Below are positions 18,774 through 27,777 of a stretch of 64,000 nt of DNA, in pieces. The stretch lies in assembly GCF_030056665.1 (NCBI RefSeq), contig NZ_JASHIG010000017.1. One strand, written 5' to 3'. Numbering within the stretch: position 1 is the stretch's first letter; the number at the start of each line of letters is the position of its first letter. The stretch comes from Flectobacillus roseus (GTDB taxonomy: Bacteria > Bacteroidota > Bacteroidia > Cytophagales > Spirosomataceae). A model generated the notes under the pieces. It searched no databases, was not told where the DNA came from, and saw only the letters and a program-made list of their open reading frames with translations. Position numbers and translations under genes: made by a program.

Positions 18774-20147
18774 ATGAAATCTTCAATGAAAAGCTTGGGT
18801 ATTCTCAACGGGATAGTAGCGGTTGCTTTAGTTGGCTTTTGTATGAGTTGTCAGTTTTTTCAAAAGAAAATTACAGAGCAAGACTATGCCACTCGCTGGT
18901 CGGATATGGCATTATATATTACCAAAAATACCCCTGGCAACTCGCCAACATATGCTTCCAGATGTCTCGGTTATATCGGTCTTACCATGTACGAAGCTGT
19001 GGTGCATAGCGACCAAACGTATGCCTCAATGGCAGGTCAGTTGGACAGTCTACAAAGCTTGCCTATGCCTCAGCCCAATCAAAAATACGATTGGATTGTT
19101 GCGCTCAATGCCTCACAGGCATCTATCATCAAGGCGCTTTACAAACAAACTTCTGATATCAATAAAACAAAAATAGATTCACTCGAAAATGCTCTATTAG
19201 AAGTACGCTCAAAGGATATTACTGACCCAGAAATTACAAAACGCTCTATTGCTTACGGTCGTGAAGTCGCAGAAAAGATATTCGAGTGGTCAAAAACAGA
19301 TGGAGGAAATGAAGGTTATTTTAAAAATTTTGATAAAAAAAGAGTTTATCCTCAAAAACTAGGAGGATGGCAACCTCCACTCTATAGCCAATCTTTTAGT
19401 CGTTCGCCATTACATCCAGATTGGGGTAAAAACCGCACTTTTTTAGTAGCAGATCATAAAATTGCGGCACCCAAGCCCATTCCTTTTGACTCAGTGCCTC
19501 AATCGGAATATTATCAACAGTTTTTAGCCGTATATCGCCAGCGCAATGCCTTGACCCAACAACAGAAGGAAGCTGCTGTATGGTGGGGAGATGATCCAGA
19601 CGAAACTTTTACTCCTCCTGGGCACTCGTATTATATCGCAACGCTAGTGATAAAGAAAATCAATCCTCCGCTCATTAAGTGTGCCGAAACGTATGCCCGT
19701 GTAGGTATAGGGGTTGCAGATGCTTTTGTGAATTGTTGGAAATGGAAATATGAGTTTTTTACTGAGCGTCCTAATACGTTTATTCCAAAGTATATCGATA
19801 AGTTCTGGGAGTCATTTTGGCCAGATCCACCATTTCCTGCTTTCCCATCAGGTCATGCTATTCAAGCGGCTGCAACTGCTACCGTTTTGGGTAATTTATA
19901 TGGTAATTCTATCACTATCACTGATGACTCACACGTAGGTCGAAAACCCGATGGACTGAGAAATGTGGAGTTTAAAGCTCGTACATTTAATGCGCTTTGG
20001 GATGTTGCCAACGAAGTTGCCAACTCTCGTTTTTACGGAGGTATTCATACGCCAATGGACAACAATGCAGGCTTGCAAAAAGGAAAAGAAATTGGAGAAA
20101 ATATCAATAGCCTGACATGGCAAAAAAGCCTCTATAAAAAGGAATAA
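18774..20147 (+). CDS. Vanadium-dependent haloperoxidase / PAP2-superfamily lipoprotein
   Basis: This 457-residue protein has a lipoprotein-type signal (VAVALVGFCMSCQFF). The three PAP2 / vanadium haloperoxidase motifs are present near the C-terminus: KWKYEFFTERP (Kx6-7RP), FPAFPSGHA (PSGH) and SRFYGGIHTPMDN (SRx5Hx3D). The long helical N-terminal half (YTKNTPGNSP-like TYASRCLGYIGLTMYEAV) is typical of bacterial vanadium haloperoxidase homologues and not of small lipid phosphatases. Known members oxidise halides with hydrogen peroxide, while relatives are acid phosphatases; which applies here cannot be told. It follows susCD on the same strand with a 230-bp gap. Confidence 0.85.
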   Translation: MKSSMKSLGILNGIVAVALVGFCMSCQFFQKKITEQDYATRWSDMALYITKNTPGNSPTYASRCLGYIGLTMYEAVVHSDQTYASMAGQLDSLQSLPMPQPNQKYDWIVALNASQASIIKALYKQTSDINKTKIDSLENALLEVRSKDITDPEITKRSIAYGREVAEKIFEWSKTDGGNEGYFKNFDKKRVYPQKLGGWQPPLYSQSFSRSPLHPDWGKNRTFLVADHKIAAPKPIPFDSVPQSEYYQQFLAVYRQRNALTQQQKEAAVWWGDDPDETFTPPGHSYYIATLVIKKINPPLIKCAETYARVGIGVADAFVNCWKWKYEFFTERPNTFIPKYIDKFWESFWPDPPFPAFPSGHAIQAAATATVLGNLYGNSITITDDSHVGRKPDGLRNVEFKARTFNALWDVANEVANSRFYGGIHTPMDNNAGLQKGKEIGENINSLTWQKSLYKKE

Positions 20148-20883
20148 TAAAAGTTGAAAAGGGTTCCCTTGTAATTGCCTTCACAGGTAATAAATCAAGG
20201 TGAAATTTACCATTTTTTGATCTTTTTATGTAAAAATGTATTGTTGGCTTTCAGCAATCAGCTATGGGCACTCGGCAAAGTTTCTCTATGGTTTTCTAAG
20301 AAACATATTTAAACTTTTAGCCTATAACCTTTTGCTTGTGAGTTCCTTCTAATAACGAATATACTATTAACTAATAACGTCTGAGTATTAGTGCCGAATT
20401 ATGAGTTGTGAATTGTGAATGTAAAGTTATAATTATCAATATCTTACATCTCCAATTGATTAAATCTAATTCTGCACGATTACTTTAGTAATAGGAAAGA
20501 TTAAATTAATAGTATATCTGAGGTGAAATTTAAGTATAACATTTTGATTATGAATATCTTAAAATAACCAATATACTATTAACTGATAACGTTTTACTAC
20601 TTAAAAACCTACAAGTATAAATAATGAAATGCCTTACATAGCTCAAGTTTGACACCTACCACTAGTAATTAACCCAATGAGCTATTGTTAAACTACTTGA
20701 TATTTGAATGAGAAGTTCAGTCTTATTCATAATGCTCACATTGGCCAGCCTTGGCGTTCTACTGATTTCAGGATAGATTATTTTTTGTAATGATACCATT
20801 GCAAGGTGATTCTTTTGTAGCCCATTGGATGAATTTTATGTCCTATCAAGGCTACTCTCTTTCATTTCTTTAAGCAAATTTCT
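20148..20883. other. Gene-free gap with dispersed repeat (copy B)
   Basis: No gene is seen in these 736 bp. The stretch 20230-20510 shares ordered blocks with 8925-9115. The 21-mer at 20351-20371 (AATAACGAATATACTATTAAC) recurs exactly, inverted, at 34473-34493, and a degenerate copy lies near 20570 (AATATACTATTAACTGATAACG). The 24-base segment from about 20508 (AATAGTATATCTGAGG) also has a near-match inverted at about 34530. Confidence 0.5.
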
Positions 20884-22596
20884 ATGATTAAACCTTTACT
20901 AAAATTAGGAATAGTGTTTCTTGTGAGCACTACTATTGTTCAAGCGCAAAAAATGTTTACGGAAGTGTCAAAACAAGCAGGTATCAATCACCAGTTCGAA
21001 GTGTTCGAAGGGTTTTTGGGTGGTGGAGCATGTGTGATTGATATCAATAATGATGGCTTCGACGATATTTTTATCGCTGGTGGTAAAGCCGATGACGTAT
21101 TGTATCTCAATAATCGAAACGGAACTTTTACCAATATTTATACAAAATCAGGGCTTACCAAAACTCGAAATTATCTAACACAAGGAGCAGTCGCCGCCGA
21201 CGTAAACCGTGATGGTTGGGTAGATTTATATATTACGACGATTACTTCAAAAGGTACCAAAAAGATTATTCCCCGAGAAATCAATTTGCTTTTTTTGAAT
21301 AATAAAAACAATACTTTCAGGGATGCTACCAAAGAATATGGATTAGGCGAACTGTATTCGTTTAGTACTGGGGCCAATTTTGGTGATGTCAATGCTGATG
21401 GATATCCCGATTTATACGTTGGAAATTATTTTACCCAATACCCAGGCGATTTGAGTACCATCAATGCCTCGATGATCGTTGGTGCCAATCAAATAGGAGA
21501 GGGTACTTTGTTGATTAACCAACAGGGAAAAGGTTTTAAAGATGAGTACAAAGCCTATGGACTTTCACACAAAGGCTTTGGTTTTGGAGGTGTTTTTACA
21601 GATTATGATAACGATGGCGACCAAGATTTGATAGTTAACCATGATTTTGGGTACAAAAAGACCCCAAACTTGTTGTTGGACAACCAATATCCTATGAGTT
21701 ATTTCAATGATGTTGCGCCTAAATTGGGGATGGATTTGAAAATTAATTCGATGGGTACTGCCGTTGGTGATTATAATAATGATGGTTTGATGGACTATTT
21801 TTTTACCAATATTCGGTTTAATAAGCTGATGATAAATAATGGTGCAGGGAAACCATTTTCTGACAAAACCGCAGAGGCTGGTCTGAATACAATCACGATT
21901 AGTTGGGGCGCAAATTTTGCTGATTTTGATCACGATGGCGACCTAGATTTGTTTGTGGTCAATGGCGACTTGAATCCTAATTGTGTACCAATGGGCGATT
22001 TTTATTTCGAGAACAACAATGGCAAATATACCGACTTGGCTGGTCTCAAAGGTATAAATGACTACGGCATTGGTCGTGGTTCGGTCATGTTGGATTATGA
22101 CAACGATGGAGACTTAGATTTACTAGTGGTTAATCAAAAGCCTGTATTACCCAATTTCCCAACAGAGTCGGTTACCCATTTGTATCGCAATGATGGCGCA
22201 AAAGGAAATTGGATAAAAATTGCCTTGAAAGGTATTCAAGCCGAAACACATGGTTTGGGTTCTAAAGTGGAAATAGTAGTTGGTGGTAAGCATTATATTC
22301 GTGAAATAGACGGCGGAGGCTCTAGTCATTTGTCTCAAAACGCCACATTTGCCCATTTCGGACTTGGGAATGCTACACAGGTCGACGAAATTATTGTGCA
22401 TTGGACGGGAGGATACAAGCAAGTACTCAAAAATCAGAAGGCCAATCAATTAGTGGTAATCACCGAGGAGGAACATGTTGATCCCTTAGTATGGACCAAA
22501 TTAATCATAGTAGTAGTCGTGGTACTGGTGCTTTTGGGAGGGTATTTTATTTGGAAAAACGTACGAAAAAGAAATAAGCATTTTATGGATAAATGA
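20884..22596 (+). CDS. Secreted CRTAC1-like VCBS repeat protein with UnbV/ASPIC domain and C-terminal membrane anchor
   Basis: The protein has 570 residues and a signal peptide (FLVSTTIVQAQ). It contains at least six D-x-[ND]-x-DG repeats (DINNDGFDDIFI, DVNRDGWVDLYI, DVNADGYPDLYV, DYDNDGDQDLIV, DFDHDGDLDLFV, DYDNDGDLDLLV), which form a propeller. An ASPIC/UnbV domain follows (GLGSKVEIVVGGKHYIREIDGGG, FGLGNATQVDEIIVHW). A hydrophobic C-terminal helix (LIIVVVVVLVLLGGYFIW) and a basic tail (KNVRKRNKHF) close the protein, so it is probably anchored in a membrane, unlike the lipoprotein paralogue at 9349. Co-localisation with susCD and a haloperoxidase hints at a shared surface function. Confidence 0.87.
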   Translation: MIKPLLKLGIVFLVSTTIVQAQKMFTEVSKQAGINHQFEVFEGFLGGGACVIDINNDGFDDIFIAGGKADDVLYLNNRNGTFTNIYTKSGLTKTRNYLTQGAVAADVNRDGWVDLYITTITSKGTKKIIPREINLLFLNNKNNTFRDATKEYGLGELYSFSTGANFGDVNADGYPDLYVGNYFTQYPGDLSTINASMIVGANQIGEGTLLINQQGKGFKDEYKAYGLSHKGFGFGGVFTDYDNDGDQDLIVNHDFGYKKTPNLLLDNQYPMSYFNDVAPKLGMDLKINSMGTAVGDYNNDGLMDYFFTNIRFNKLMINNGAGKPFSDKTAEAGLNTITISWGANFADFDHDGDLDLFVVNGDLNPNCVPMGDFYFENNNGKYTDLAGLKGINDYGIGRGSVMLDYDNDGDLDLLVVNQKPVLPNFPTESVTHLYRNDGAKGNWIKIALKGIQAETHGLGSKVEIVVGGKHYIREIDGGGSSHLSQNATFAHFGLGNATQVDEIIVHWTGGYKQVLKNQKANQLVVITEEEHVDPLVWTKLIIVVVVVLVLLGGYFIWKNVRKRNKHFMDK

Positions 22597-22607
22597 ATGA
22601 GCGATAA

Positions 22608-22639
22608 AGAAAGGGGGCGTATATTATGCTCCCTCTTCT
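22608..22639. terminator. Weak shared terminator between CRTAC1-like gene and dgkA
   Basis: AGGGGGC pairs with GCTCCCT through one G-U pair, with AGA / TCT beyond it. It fills the 41-bp convergent gap and touches the dgkA stop codon. Stem quality is modest. Confidence 0.4.
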
Positions 22640-23012
22640 ATATTAGGCTTTCGATAAAAGTGATGATTTTAGGTAAAAAGATAATAATATGGCAAATCAT
22701 AGAAGCCATAGCCGTTATCCAAACCGAGCCAGCAGCGATATCTTTGGCTTTTTTAGCTAAAGGATGAAAGTCTGGGGATGCCAAATCCACAACCGCTTCA
22801 ATCGCAGAATTAAACCCTTCTGAGGCAATCGCCAGTCCGTTGCCCAATACCACAAACAGCCACTCGGTAATGCTAATATCGAAAAACCAGCCAAACAAAA
22901 GCCCAAAGCCGAAAATTAGCAGATGTATCCGAAAGTTATTTTCTTTCAGCAACATTCCTAAGCCCTGAAAAGCATAAGTAAGACTTTTAAAAAATTTGAG
23001 AAATTGAATCAT
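22638..23012 (-). CDS. dgkA: Diacylglycerol kinase / undecaprenol kinase family protein
   Basis: This 124-residue membrane protein has the DgkA architecture: an N-terminal amphipathic stretch (FLKFFKSLTYAFQGLGMLLKENNFRIH), three membrane helices, and the signature EGFNSAIEAVVDLASPDFHPLAKKAKDIAAGSVW with the conserved E-x-x-NSAIE-x-x-VD and H-x-x-AKxAKDxAAG elements. The family phosphorylates diacylglycerol or undecaprenol to recycle lipid carriers at the inner membrane. It lies 31 bp after the HNH-like gene on the same strand, so read-through from the defence-like cassette is possible but probably incidental. Confidence 0.92.
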   Translation of the reverse strand: MIQFLKFFKSLTYAFQGLGMLLKENNFRIHLLIFGFGLLFGWFFDISITEWLFVVLGNGLAIASEGFNSAIEAVVDLASPDFHPLAKKAKDIAAGSVWITAMASMICHIIIFLPKIITFIESLI

Positions 23013-23043
23013 GGGATAATATCTAATGGTATTGGTTTAACAA

Positions 23044-23700
23044 TTATACTAAACCTAAATTTTGTTTGGTCATTTCGAAAGCGGTAGGGAATTCAGTAAG
23101 TGGAGCAGGTTCAATACCAAATTCTATAGCTTTTACTCTTGAGGTTATTTCCTTTCGTCTCCAATCTTTAACGTAGTTTATACCAAGAATATCAATCATA
23201 TCATTGATGCTTTTGATATCCTCTTCCGTTAAATCAGTATTCTGTGTATTGGCAAAAAAGATATGTTTTTCGTGGTCATAAGAAAGTAATAAGAAGGGAT
23301 CATATTCTGGTAAATCAGGCTTTAAGATGTTATTTATTCCTCTCGAACTTTTTTTACGATTAATTTTTCCATCAACCATAAATAAATTATCCCAAAGCCA
23401 ACCTTTATCTGATTTCAAACTTTCATCAAAATGCTCTAATTCGCCAAAATGAGATGGTAAATCTGTTGAATAGCGCCCTTCTTGATTCCAATAATGGTTT
23501 TCTAAACCCGTTAGCACAAGGGTTCTTTCTGTGTATGCACATAATCCATTTTGACAATGATATAGATTCATGATGATGTCACGATAAAACTGTCCTTGTG
23601 ATGAATTATAGGCTGGATGCGGAAGCTGTTTCGCCTCCAGATTTTCTTCCCATTCTTTATAGGCTGTAGATAGTATGACTGATTTGTCTATATTTTTCAT
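23044..23700 (-). CDS. HNH-like partner of AAA ATPase (PtuB/TIGR02646-like), zinc cysteines missing
   Basis: The 218-residue protein matches the layout of PtuB-type HNH nucleases: CAYTE at residue 54 (usually CAYCE), GELEHFDES with H90 (usual D-x-EHF-x-P), WDNLF with N105, and INRKKS with N114 (usual CNxxK). The H, N and N positions of an HNH/beta-beta-alpha-metal core are present. The cysteines that normally form the structural zinc knuckle (CAYC, CxxCN) are absent except C54. It begins 7 bp after the ATPase stop, so the two are one transcript. In Septu, the PtuA ATPase and PtuB nuclease act together against phages; assignment here is by resemblance and order only. Confidence 0.65.
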   Translation of the reverse strand: MKNIDKSVILSTAYKEWEENLEAKQLPHPAYNSSQGQFYRDIIMNLYHCQNGLCAYTERTLVLTGLENHYWNQEGRYSTDLPSHFGELEHFDESLKSDKGWLWDNLFMVDGKINRKKSSRGINNILKPDLPEYDPFLLLSYDHEKHIFFANTQNTDLTEEDIKSINDMIDILGINYVKDWRRKEITSRVKAIEFGIEPAPLTEFPTAFEMTKQNLGLV

Positions 23701-23707
23701 AACATTA

Positions 23708-25033
23708 TTATTCCCAATTTAATAGTGTAGCTAGTTTTTGATATTTTTCAAAGATTTCCTTTTTCTTTTCGATACTAAAATTCAAAGCGTTGCTCTTTAA
23801 TTGACTTTCCAAGGTTGCTAACTCTATTAATTGTCTATCTCTTAATGGATTACTTTCTTGCTCTAAGTCAAATACCTTTTGTAAAATACCTGTCCACGTC
23901 AAATACTGAGGATTAATAATATAGTTATCGACATGTTTTTCTCCTTCGTAGTATTGCTCCTGATATACCTTCCCTTTCTCGTTAAACTTTAATTCTACAA
24001 TTTCCCAGGGTTCGAATGAGGAGGCAATCAGTGGAGAGTGTGTAGCAAAAAAGAATTGACTATCTTTTGCCATACTCGTATAAAAATCAACTATTTCTTT
24101 TTGAATATCAGGGTATAATGACCTTTCAGGCTCATCAAAAAGAATAATGGCCTTTTCAGGTTTTAAGCCATAAAGAGGCAATGCCGTAAGTATGACTTGT
24201 TTGGTACCTGTGCTAAGCCCTTCAAATGGTATATCTTCGCCTTGACGAGTTTGAATTTTGATAGTTTCGATATCTTCTTTTCTCTCAAAATCTAGCTCGG
24301 TTTTTACTTTAAGGTTAAAACGATTTAAGATTTTATCGAGAAAGTTTTCTGCCAGATCAACAATTGGATTTGGTGAGTTTTTACGCCAGTTTATATATTC
24401 TTGTCTTATTTTAAGAATATCATCATTTGATAATTCTGAATTTTGCAGAGCTTTGGATGTTTCAAGGCTAGTTTTTATTTCTAGTTCACGGTCTTTTATA
24501 ATGGCATCGTTGATTAGTGACCAATTCTCTTTAAAATCTACCTCCCCAAAATTAATGAAGTAGGCTTCTTTGTTGAAAGAAGTTTTTTCATCAATAACTT
24601 GTTTTTGTAATGGTATATCATCAGGAAAGTAATATATCTTGGACAAATTAGATTTGTTATCATTTAGGTTCGATAGAGAGTTATTTTCCATACTGATATA
24701 TATCGTGTATGTTTTTTCATCTATATGGGAGATGAATGAGAGTTGACGATCAGATTTAACGGTTGCGCCAATGCCATTTTCTAACTTAACCTGTAACTCA
24801 GTACCTACATTAGAATAGGAAACCCCCTTTTCTTTTTGAGATGTCAATATTATTGAGTTAAGAGTTTTTCCTATCAACTCTATCAAACTCGTCTTCCCAG
24901 TACCACTTTGACCAATAAAGCATACTTTATCCAAAGCTTGACCTGCTTTTGGGTGCCCTTCAGGATAGGTGAGGTCTAATTTGAAATCTTCAAATTGATT
25001 ATAGTCTTTGATATGTAGTTCTGTTAGCTTCAT
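23708..25033 (-). CDS. AAA/ABC-type ATPase of a Septu-like two-gene cassette (PtuA-like)
   Basis: The protein has 441 residues. Walker A is GQSGTGKT at 41-48 after an SMC/RecF-like start (KLTELHIKDYNQFEDFKLDL), the signature-like LSTGTKQ is near 273-279, Walker B is AIILFDEPERSLYPD near 295-309, and the switch is FATHSPLIASSF near 329-340. The middle part (about 170-245) is helical and charged. This is the AAA_15/AAA_21 (OLD/PtuA-like) type found in Septu, retron-linked and other defence pairs. It lacks a TOPRIM domain, so it is not an OLD nuclease. The partner at 23044 is co-transcribed. Several lines of sequence in this gene are only about 25 percent GC, lower than the flanking housekeeping genes, consistent with transfer. 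Confidence 0.8.
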   Translation of the reverse strand: MKLTELHIKDYNQFEDFKLDLTYPEGHPKAGQALDKVCFIGQSGTGKTSLIELIGKTLNSIILTSQKEKGVSYSNVGTELQVKLENGIGATVKSDRQLSFISHIDEKTYTIYISMENNSLSNLNDNKSNLSKIYYFPDDIPLQKQVIDEKTSFNKEAYFINFGEVDFKENWSLINDAIIKDRELEIKTSLETSKALQNSELSNDDILKIRQEYINWRKNSPNPIVDLAENFLDKILNRFNLKVKTELDFERKEDIETIKIQTRQGEDIPFEGLSTGTKQVILTALPLYGLKPEKAIILFDEPERSLYPDIQKEIVDFYTSMAKDSQFFFATHSPLIASSFEPWEIVELKFNEKGKVYQEQYYEGEKHVDNYIINPQYLTWTGILQKVFDLEQESNPLRDRQLIELATLESQLKSNALNFSIEKKKEIFEKYQKLATLLNWE

Positions 25034-25136
25034 GGTAATGGATATTTTTCCCCTCGCAAAATAACTAAAAAAAGGCCAGTCCCCTGAACTGACCTACTAA
25101 ATTAATGCTATTAAATCGATATGTCTAAATTGCAAA

Positions 25137-25208
25137 TACGCAATGCACTGTATCTCTACAACCGTGTCACCTAGTCCGAGACTAAGTCTCGAACTAGGTG
25201 ATACGGTT
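25137..25208. repeat. Degenerate ACGCAATGCA palindrome followed by a 24-bp near-perfect inverted repeat
   Basis: The arms 25160-25183 and 25185-25208 agree at 22 of 24 positions, and both differences are G-U compatible. The core is CACCTAGT / ACTAGGTG flanked by CGAGACT / AGTCTCG. Immediately before it, ATACGCAATGCACTGTATCTC resembles the AGACGCAATGCATTGCGTCTC palindrome seen in the three convergent modules. It sits between the NTF2-like gene and the defence-like cassette and may terminate the former, though the T-run is poor. Confidence 0.7.
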
Positions 25209-25267
25209 AAATGCTAATAATTAGAAATTAAATTCACAATTCTTAATTCACAACTCAGCATTAATAC

Positions 25268-25735
25268 TTACTTGCCACAATCTTTTCTGCGAGTATCTGC
25301 TAGTGCGATGATTCTCCAACCTTCGGGAGTTTTGAAAAGCTGAAAGGCATCGACGCCACAATGACTGAATTTTCCATTGGCATAAAATTCATAAGGCGTC
25401 CAAGCAGTTGCCATCTGCCCATCAATTCTGATTTCATAGCTCAATAACCTTTCTTCAATTGCCAAACTGGCAGGAAGTGAGCCAATTTGTTTGACAAAAT
25501 CGGCAATTCCATTTTCGGTGGTAAGTTCCATTTGTTGTGTTTTACGACTCATTCCTATCGATTGCATTCGGATAGATGGGTGAAAAACTGCTTTAATCAT
25601 AGTTGTATCATGCTTTTGCATACCAGTAAATAGTTGGTCGATGACCGCCTTTACTGCAGTTTCGTCGGCAGACTGAGCAGATAGTGTTGCTGTAATTCCT
25701 ATGATGAGGGAAAAGGTTAGTATAATTTTTTTCAT
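25268..25735 (-). CDS. Secreted NTF2/SnoaL-like protein (putative lumazine-binding family)
   Basis: The 155-residue protein has a signal peptide (KIILTFSLIIGITATLSAQS). The cone-shaped NTF2 fold is suggested by ETAVKAVIDQLFTGMQKHDTTMIKAVFHPSIRMQ at the start, then EERLLSYEIRIDGQMATAWTPYEFYANGKFSHCGVDAFQLFKTPEGWRIIALADTRRK. This pattern belongs to PF12893/SnoaL-like proteins of Bacteroidota. Enzymatic role is unknown; most are uncharacterised. It is a single gene with no obvious co-transcribed partner. Confidence 0.82.
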   Translation of the reverse strand: MKKIILTFSLIIGITATLSAQSADETAVKAVIDQLFTGMQKHDTTMIKAVFHPSIRMQSIGMSRKTQQMELTTENGIADFVKQIGSLPASLAIEERLLSYEIRIDGQMATAWTPYEFYANGKFSHCGVDAFQLFKTPEGWRIIALADTRRKDCGK

Positions 25736-25834
25736 ATTAAAAAAAAGGGTTTAAATGTGTGTGTCGACTCTGAAGTGTAAGCTGTAATAAAGATATTCAT
25801 TTTCACATAAATGATTGACATGCTGAATAGTAAA

Positions 25835-25876
25835 AAAGGTTGTGCCGACATTTTTTCAAACATCAGCACAACCTTT
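25835..25876 (-). terminator. Terminator of asnS
   Basis: AAAGGTTGTGC (25835-25845) pairs perfectly with GCACAACCTTT (25866-25876). On the minus strand the stem is followed by TTTACT with the T-run continuing from the stem. It lies 85 bp beyond the asnS stop. Confidence 0.8.
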
Positions 25877-25961
25877 AACGTTATTTATTTCTGTAGCATA
25901 CAAGATATATCTTTCAGGTTATTTTCTAATAACAGATATACGTATAACTACTAACTAGTTC

Positions 25962-27407
25962 CTAGAATTCAGCAGTTTTTGGCGTACGAGGGAAAGGAAT
26001 TACGTCACGGATATTGGTCATACCCGTTACAAACATTACCAAACGTTCGAAACCAATACCGAAACCAGCGTGTGGTGCTGTACCAAACTGACGAGTTTCT
26101 AAATACCACCAGATAGATTCGATAGGAATACCTACTTCTTGACAACGTTGTGCTAATTTTTCGTAGTTATCTTCACGTTGTGAACCACCGATGATCTCAC
26201 CAATACCTGGGAATAATACGTCCATTGCGCGTACAGTTTGCCCAGGAACATTATCAGTTACTTCATCCAACTTCATGTAGAAAGCTTTGATGTCTTTCGG
26301 ATAGTTGGTTAAGATAACTGGTTTTTTGAAGTGTTTTTCTACCAAATAACGCTCATGCTCAGATTGCAAGTCGATACCCCAAGCTACAGGATATTGGAAT
26401 TTACCTTCTTTATGACGTTTTGAGCTCAATAAGATTTGGATTGCTTCGGTATATGTCAACTTGACATAATCATTGTCAATCACAAATTTCAATTTCTCAA
26501 TAAGCGCCAGTTCTGAACGCTCTTCTTGTTTCTTATTTTTCTCTTCTTCTTTCAAGCGACCTTCCAAGAATACCAAGTCATCATAACAGTTGTCAAGGGC
26601 ATACTTGATCACATACTTAGTAAAATCTTCAGCCAAAGCCATGTTGTCTTCTAATTCATAAAAAGCAACTTCTGGCTCAATCATCCAGAACTCAGCCAAG
26701 TGACGAGCTGTGTTTGAGTTTTCAGCACGGAAAGTAGGACCAAAAGTATATATCTTTGACAAAGCCATAGCACCCAATTCACCTTCAAGCTGACCAGATA
26801 CAGTAAGGTTGGTTTCACGGCCAAAGAAGTCCTCTTTGTAGTTGACCGAACCATCTTCGTTCAATGGTGGATTCTTAGGATCGAGCGTAGTTACACGAAA
26901 CATTTCGCCTGCACCTTCAGCATCCGAACCAGTAATGATTGGAGTATGAAGATAGAAGAAACCATTGTCGTTGAAGTATTTATGAATGGCATAAGCCAAA
27001 GTGTGACGAACACGAAGGATTGCTGAGAATGTATTTGTACGAGGACGCAAGTGACCAATTTCTCTCAAAAACTCCAATGAGTGTTTTTTAGGTTGTAATG
27101 GGTATTTCTCAGGGTCGGCAGTACCATATACAAGTGCAGATTTTACTTGTAATTCTACTTTTTGACCTGAACCTTGTGACTCGATTAAAGTTCCTGTAAT
27201 GGCTACACATGCACCCGTTGTAATGAGTTTTTGAGTTTCCTCATTCAAAACACCTGCCTCAGCCACAGCTTGGATATTGTGAATAACCGAACCATCATTG
27301 ATATTAATGAAAGTTACGTTTTTAGATTCACGCTTGGTTCTTACCCAGCCTTTTACTGTAATTTCTGAGCCTACAGCTGCTTCTGCTAAGATTTGTTTGA
27401 TTTGCAT
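25962..27407 (-). CDS. asnS: Asparaginyl-tRNA synthetase
   Basis: This is a 481-residue class II synthetase. An N-terminal OB-fold anticodon-binding domain ([24 protein letters not shown]) is followed by motif 1 ([26 protein letters not shown]), motif 2 ([25 protein letters not shown]) and motif 3 ([15 protein letters not shown]). The FRAENSNT element and the absence of an AspRS insertion support Asn over Asp specificity. It contains the bacterial AsnRS insert with the lysine-rich [20 protein letters not shown] segment. It charges tRNA-Asn with asparagine directly. The gene is monocistronic, with a terminator at 25835-25876 and a 370-bp gap to the divergent rpoN. Confidence 0.97.
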   Translation of the reverse strand: MQIKQILAEAAVGSEITVKGWVRTKRESKNVTFININDGSVIHNIQAVAEAGVLNEETQKLITTGACVAITGTLIESQGSGQKVELQVKSALVYGTADPEKYPLQPKKHSLEFLREIGHLRPRTNTFSAILRVRHTLAYAIHKYFNDNGFFYLHTPIITGSDAEGAGEMFRVTTLDPKNPPLNEDGSVNYKEDFFGRETNLTVSGQLEGELGAMALSKIYTFGPTFRAENSNTARHLAEFWMIEPEVAFYELEDNMALAEDFTKYVIKYALDNCYDDLVFLEGRLKEEEKNKKQEERSELALIEKLKFVIDNDYVKLTYTEAIQILLSSKRHKEGKFQYPVAWGIDLQSEHERYLVEKHFKKPVILTNYPKDIKAFYMKLDEVTDNVPGQTVRAMDVLFPGIGEIIGGSQREDNYEKLAQRCQEVGIPIESIWWYLETRQFGTAPHAGFGIGFERLVMFVTGMTNIRDVIPFPRTPKTAEF

Positions 27408-27777
27408 TGTCTAGTTTTACAAAATGTATTTGAATAAATCTTCTTTATACCTCCATACGTAAGTATTTTAGTAAATAGGATTGCCATTTTGGTTACCTAC
27501 TATTCAAAATTACTTACAATTCTGTCAATTACCGAATGATGAATTGCTTTTCATAAGTTTTTTGTAAGTGGTCGAAAAAAGTTTTAAAATGTAAGTTTCT
27601 GTTTTACAGATTTTTATGTAAAATGATTATTTGTATTTGGGATTTGTCAAACATCTTAATTATTTTTATCGAGCAAATTGGCAAGATTGTTGATAGAGGG
27701 TGAAAAGAAAGACCGTCCTCAAACCTTATACCAAACTTGATGGATGTTTCTACAGTAATCCTTACATGTCATAAAAT
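27408..27777. other. Divergent asnS / rpoN promoter region
   Basis: This 370-bp AT-rich gap has no gene. TAATTTTG-type elements occur on the minus strand (CAAAATTA at about 27504), but without a well-spaced TTG partner. No confident promoter call was made. Confidence 0.4.

Noticed and set aside
27680..27696. A TTGGCA-like sequence upstream of rpoN resembling a sigma-54 -24/-12 promoter
   Set aside because: The -12 element reads GA instead of GC at the required spacing, so it does not meet the consensus.
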